In this document: piece after piece, positions 34,022 to 37,457 of the stretch
Layout of the letters: each line of letters begins with the position of its first letter
How positions within the stretch are numbered: position 1 is the stretch's first letter
Assembly: GCA_021199975.1 (NCBI GenBank)
Contig: JAJQHF010000112.1
Span: 1 to 37,457, forward strand
DNA: 37,457 nt
Direction: 5' to 3'
Origin: Candidatus Gastranaerophilales bacterium
Lineage (GTDB): Bacteria > Cyanobacteriota > Vampirovibrionia > Gastranaerophilales > Gastranaerophilaceae
Translations under genes and position numbers: made by a program
Notes under the pieces: generated by a model
Told to the model about the DNA's origin: nothing
The model's input: only the letters and a program-made list of their open reading frames with translations
Databases searched by the model: none

Positions 34022-34471
34022 TTATTTCTCCATAAAATACTTAATGCGTTTTTTAGCATCACAATAAGCACGTTCGGAGGCTTCACCGGGGTAGTCTTTA
34101 TCTTCTAAATATAATTCAGCCATACTCATAATAATATCGGGGTCTTTAATCTTACTGCCGTAATCAGAATAAAGCATATTAACTATATAAGCATAATCAA
34201 GTTCGGTATAATCTTTTTCGCTTATATCGATACCTGATTTTTTAATAATTTCGTCAACATCCCATTTCGCACCCTTTGAACCGTCAGGATTAACTAAATA
34301 AGATACAGCTTTTTCATAAACTTCTTCATCCTTAAGATGACAGCCGTAATACTGTTCATTAATCATTTTTTCGACTTGTTCCGGGAAATATTCATACATT
34401 TCTTCGACAAAATCGGCAATTTTTTCGGCATCTTTTTTCAAGATACATTTAACTTTTTCTCTTAAGTACAT
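34022..34471 (-). CDS. Conserved gut-phage hypothetical protein
   Basis: 149-aa ORF with ggtttaat-type leader. Confidence 0.65.
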   Translation of the reverse strand: MYLREKVKCILKKDAEKIADFVEEMYEYFPEQVEKMINEQYYGCHLKDEEVYEKAVSYLVNPDGSKGAKWDVDEIIKKSGIDISEKDYTELDYAYIVNMLYSDYGSKIKDPDIIMSMAELYLEDKDYPGEASERAYCDAKKRIKYFMEK

Positions 34472-34503
34472 AATTAAACCTTTCTTTACTTACCGGTTAG
34501 TTA

Positions 34504-34848
34504 TTAATTACAGCCGCAAATCGGAAAATTAGCCAATTCTACCCAGGCATTAGTACCGTCATTAACATACCAGCCTTTATATAACTTCCTGCAGGTTAAT
34601 TCATCCGATGTAACGGGTAAATGATATTTGTTATATAAATTTGCACTATTCCCGTTAACAGTAAGGAAAACATTAACGGGGTCACCCGTTACGGTATTTG
34701 AAATATTATCTGATGATTTAATAACAAAACAAAACGGCTGTTTAGATGCTGTATTTGTGCTGTTTGTAACTGCTATTATTAAGCTTGTACCTGCTGTATA
34801 GGTTAAACCCGTAGATATATGAAAATTTTGACAATTATTGCAAGCCAT
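34504..34848 (-). CDS. Putative virion accessory protein
   Basis: 114-aa ORF, Cys at both termini (MACNNC…CGCN). Confidence 0.6.
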   Translation of the reverse strand: MACNNCQNFHISTGLTYTAGTSLIIAVTNSTNTASKQPFCFVIKSSDNISNTVTGDPVNVFLTVNGNSANLYNKYHLPVTSDELTCRKLYKGWYVNDGTNAWVELANFPICGCN

Positions 34849-34955
34849 TTTTATTATTTCCTTTCTTTTTTATATATTTTTTTTTGGGGGGGGGTAACGG
34901 GGCTTGAGTTTAAATTAATATAAAATCCAAATCAAACCCCGTTAAAATTAAAATG

Positions 34956-35621
34956 CTATACAACATTTAACCCGCACCCTGAGCCGCCGAACCCGTTATA
35001 GAAGTTTGCAGCCTGATAAGGGGAGCAAGTAATATAAGCAGGCTGCGGAACGGGTCTAAGAGTGTTAATAATATTAGCGCTTTGAGCCTGCTGTGATAAT
35101 TGAAAATTAGCCGTTTGCAATGCTTGGTTTTGGTCTGCGAGCTTATCTCTAAGAGCTTGTATAGTATTTTGAACCATTAAAGCCCTTGTTTTTTCTCCGT
35201 CCGCATTAATAGCCGTTACGATATCACAAGTATTTTTAGCGTTTTCATATCTAACCGCATCTATATTGCGATTAGTTTCACAGCAGCAATTTTGAGCCGC
35301 AAAACGATTTTCGGCAATTGCCGCATTAGCTGCCGCAAAGCCTTGCAGCATTGTAGTATTTTGAGCATAGAACCCGTCACAAAGCCCGTTTTTAATTCCC
35401 TCTTGACCTCTTAAGAGTGATTGAGTGTCAAAACCCTGCTGTAATTCTGCCTGTGTTAATCCGTTACCGTTACGATTAAAACCGTTACCGCAAAACGCAA
35501 AAATAACAAAGAGAACTATAACCCAAATCCACTCACCGCCGAAGCCGTAACCGTTCCCGTAATTGTAACCTTTGTTCGTAATGGCTGCAACGTCTGCCGC
35601 TGTTAATCCGTCCATTGTCAT
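34956..35621 (-). CDS. Conserved gut-phage Gly-rich TM protein with CCC motif
   Basis: 'GGEWIWVIVLFVIFAF', 'RFAAQNCCCETN', 'GEKTRALMVQNTIQALRDKLADQNQALQTANFQLSQ', 'PQPAYITCSPY'. Confidence 0.75.
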   Translation of the reverse strand: MTMDGLTAADVAAITNKGYNYGNGYGFGGEWIWVIVLFVIFAFCGNGFNRNGNGLTQAELQQGFDTQSLLRGQEGIKNGLCDGFYAQNTTMLQGFAAANAAIAENRFAAQNCCCETNRNIDAVRYENAKNTCDIVTAINADGEKTRALMVQNTIQALRDKLADQNQALQTANFQLSQQAQSANIINTLRPVPQPAYITCSPYQAANFYNGFGGSGCGLNVV

Positions 35622-35737
35622 AAATGACCGCCTTTCTGTTTTTATTTTTTTTTATTACTTCTACACTGTCACGCAAACAAAAACAAAGATAGATTGCGGA
35701 AAAATCAACACTTTTTTGTGGAATATTTTATTTTACT

Positions 35738-35980
35738 TTATAGGTTTAAACCCATACCCCTAACCGTTTCTTGAACTTGATTAAAATCTATACCTTGAGT
35801 TTTACACAAGTTTATTGCTGTTTGTTTTAATTCTACAGGGTTTTTACCTTTTGACATCTGCATTACCTGCCGAAAAATAGGGTTATTCCCCATTATTTGC
35901 TGCATTAACATCATTGGATTAGGATTGTTTTTTAACTGTCCTATTAACTGAAATATCTGCATCGGATTGCTGCTTAACAT
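35738..35980 (-). CDS. Small Met/Gln-rich phage protein
   Basis: 80-aa ORF overlapping 35919-36398. Confidence 0.6.
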   Translation of the reverse strand: MLSSNPMQIFQLIGQLKNNPNPMMLMQQIMGNNPIFRQVMQMSKGKNPVELKQTAINLCKTQGIDFNQVQETVRGMGLNL

Positions 35981-36398
35981 AATAATCTTTTTTAAACTCC
36001 TCTATTTGTTTTTTTATATAATCTATTTCTTTTTTTATTTCGTTTATTTCGTTTGTTTCACCCGGAATTTCTTTATTTTTATCTTTATTTTTATTTTCAT
36101 CAATAAACAATTTATAAGTTTTAAATTCTAATAAACCGTTATTGCCCAAACCTTTTGTATAAATTTCATTATCAGCTTTGTTAATAAAAGCGGTTATAGA
36201 GCCGTCTAATGCCACTTGCTGGGCATTTGCCTCATCTTTATTCATAACAAATAAAGCCTTTACATTGGGGCTTGCCGTGTTGTTATTAACAGCCGCATAT
36301 TGAGGGTATTGAGCTTCCATTTGCGCCAGTCTTTGCTGTGCATTCATCAACGGATTGTAAAAATAATTAGGATTAGGCATTCCTATATAATTTTGCAT
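35919..36398 (-). CDS. Phage hypothetical protein
   Basis: 159-aa ORF: 'LMNAQQRLAQMEAQYPQ…DGSITAFINKADNEIYTKGL'. Confidence 0.65.
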   Translation of the reverse strand: MQNYIGMPNPNYFYNPLMNAQQRLAQMEAQYPQYAAVNNNTASPNVKALFVMNKDEANAQQVALDGSITAFINKADNEIYTKGLGNNGLLEFKTYKLFIDENKNKDKNKEIPGETNEINEIKKEIDYIKKQIEEFKKDYYVKQQSDADISVNRTVKKQS

Positions 36399-36504
36399 AT
36401 TATAAAAAACCTTTCATATGTATATATGTGTTTATATTATTATTATGACAGGTTTTTATATAAAAAAATCCGTACTTTTACGCTAAAAGTCTACATTTTT
36501 TTAA

Positions 36505-36735
36505 TCATTCAATCAAATTTTTATAAGTATTTTCCACCTTAGCTAATGCAACATTCTTTTTATTATGATATGCGGATTTTGAAATGTTTAATTTTGCACA
36601 AATATTTTCAACCATTCTCTTATAAATAAAAGTATATTTTAAAAGCCAATATTCCTCCTCAGTAAGGAAAGATTTTTTAAATAAATTTTCTAATTCTATG
36701 TTATTTAAAGCTTTTAAATACGCTTTTATATTCAT
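36505..36735 (-). CDS. Small sigma-factor/HTH-like protein
   Basis: 'KRMVENICAKLNISKSAYHNKKNVALAKVENTY' sigma region 4-like. Confidence 0.5.
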   Translation of the reverse strand: MNIKAYLKALNNIELENLFKKSFLTEEEYWLLKYTFIYKRMVENICAKLNISKSAYHNKKNVALAKVENTYKNLIE

Positions 36736-36739
36736 ACGG

Positions 36740-37216
36740 TTATTTTTTCCACCCGCCTTTTATTTTCTGAAAATTATCAACGCTGTGTTTCATCATCCAG
36801 CGTTTGAACCCGTTGACATCCGAACAATAAAGCAATCTTTCAAGTATTATTGTTGATAAATACCTGTTGTTATCTATATATGAATGATTTTCACATAATA
36901 CATCATGTATCATAGAGGGTATTAAAAACTCGGGGCTTGTATTTGCACCTATGAACCGCCAAAAGAAACGGGGTATTGTTGCCCCATCCCATGTGTAGCC
37001 TTTTGGAATGATAAAAGTATATGTTTTCCTATCTGATAATATACCTACGGGTTTTTGAACCGTTATTTTAACCTCTAAATCTTCTTTGTTCAAAAACGGT
37101 TTTTTATCTATTTCCCTGTTCTTGCATTCATCATAGCAGGGCATAGGATAGCTCATTGTAACAGAAGGTTTTTTATCAAACTCTATTATAAGTTCATCAT
37201 CTTTATACCAAATCAT
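36740..37216 (-). CDS. DUF1353-family protein
   Basis: 'YTFIIPKGYTWDGATIPRFFWRFIG…PSMIHDVLC'. Confidence 0.85.
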   Translation of the reverse strand: MIWYKDDELIIEFDKKPSVTMSYPMPCYDECKNREIDKKPFLNKEDLEVKITVQKPVGILSDRKTYTFIIPKGYTWDGATIPRFFWRFIGANTSPEFLIPSMIHDVLCENHSYIDNNRYLSTIILERLLYCSDVNGFKRWMMKHSVDNFQKIKGGWKK

Positions 37217-37224
37217 TTTTTTAC

Positions 37225-37457
37225 CTACCCTGCAATCCCTGACAAATCAAGCGTATATTGGAAAGTTTTTGTTTCGTTAGGTGCTATGGTAACGGGGGTT
37301 ATAAGGCTACGGGCTATGAGAGTGTGATTATAATAATAAGAAGAAGTAGTAGAACTATAACCGGTAACAACCCCGATTTCTGATACTGTTAAATTTTCAT
37401 CCGATATATTAGCTATGGAAGCTGTTATAACTTTTGTTAAATTGTCTGCAACAGAAG
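37225..37457 (-). CDS. C-terminal part of the join-spanning CDS (…TFQYTLDLSGIAG*)
   Basis: In-frame continuation of the 1-377 ORF. Confidence 0.75.
   Translation of the reverse strand, partial: SVADNLTKVITASIANISDENLTVSEIGVVTGYSSTTSSYYYNHTLIARSLITPVTIAPNETKTFQYTLDLSGIAG
37403..37457. repeat. Terminal direct repeat, second copy
   Basis: Identical to 1-55. Confidence 0.97.

Noticed and set aside
1-37457. CRISPR array, tRNA genes, transposase or reverse transcriptase
   Set aside because: No regularly spaced repeats, convincing tRNA folds, or transposase/RT motifs were seen on either strand.

Overview
The window reads as a complete, circularly closed genome of a low-GC temperate podovirus. Positions 1-55 and 37403-37457 are identical 55-bp ends, so the unique length is about 37,402 bp, and one CDS crosses the join. 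The minus-strand late block runs from ~16.77 kb down through the join to ~32.9 kb: TerS, TerL, P22-type portal, scaffold, coat, tail accessory and ejection-type proteins, tip/fibre proteins and a lysis cassette. The plus-strand early block spans ~16.9-32.6 kb: small ORFs, a Rad52-like annealase, an SSB-like protein, a short tyrosine recombinase, a replication gene, YopX and Gp37/Gp68. It is interrupted by minus-strand immunity and lysogenic-conversion genes. No tape measure or tail tube/sheath gene was recognised. Observations most worth follow-up: (1) a chain of strong stem-loops through three small ORFs at 16.93-18.09 kb; (2) a hairpin at 26.30-26.38 kb whose whole 8-nt loop is complementary to the 3' arm preceding a U8 tract; (3) an orphan promoter-terminator unit (probable sRNA) at 20.70-20.90 kb; (4) a dyad CCNGTTTTCAAAACNGG recurring in front of genes; (5) two S24-fold repressors that both appear to lack the Ser/Lys dyad, on either side of an ORF6N gene; (6) a two-gene cassette between 44-bp near-perfect direct repeats; (7) a lone plus-strand secreted tandem-repeat protein plus an unlisted 27-aa membrane micropeptide inside the late block. 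All family names come from reading motifs by eye; no searches or folding were run.
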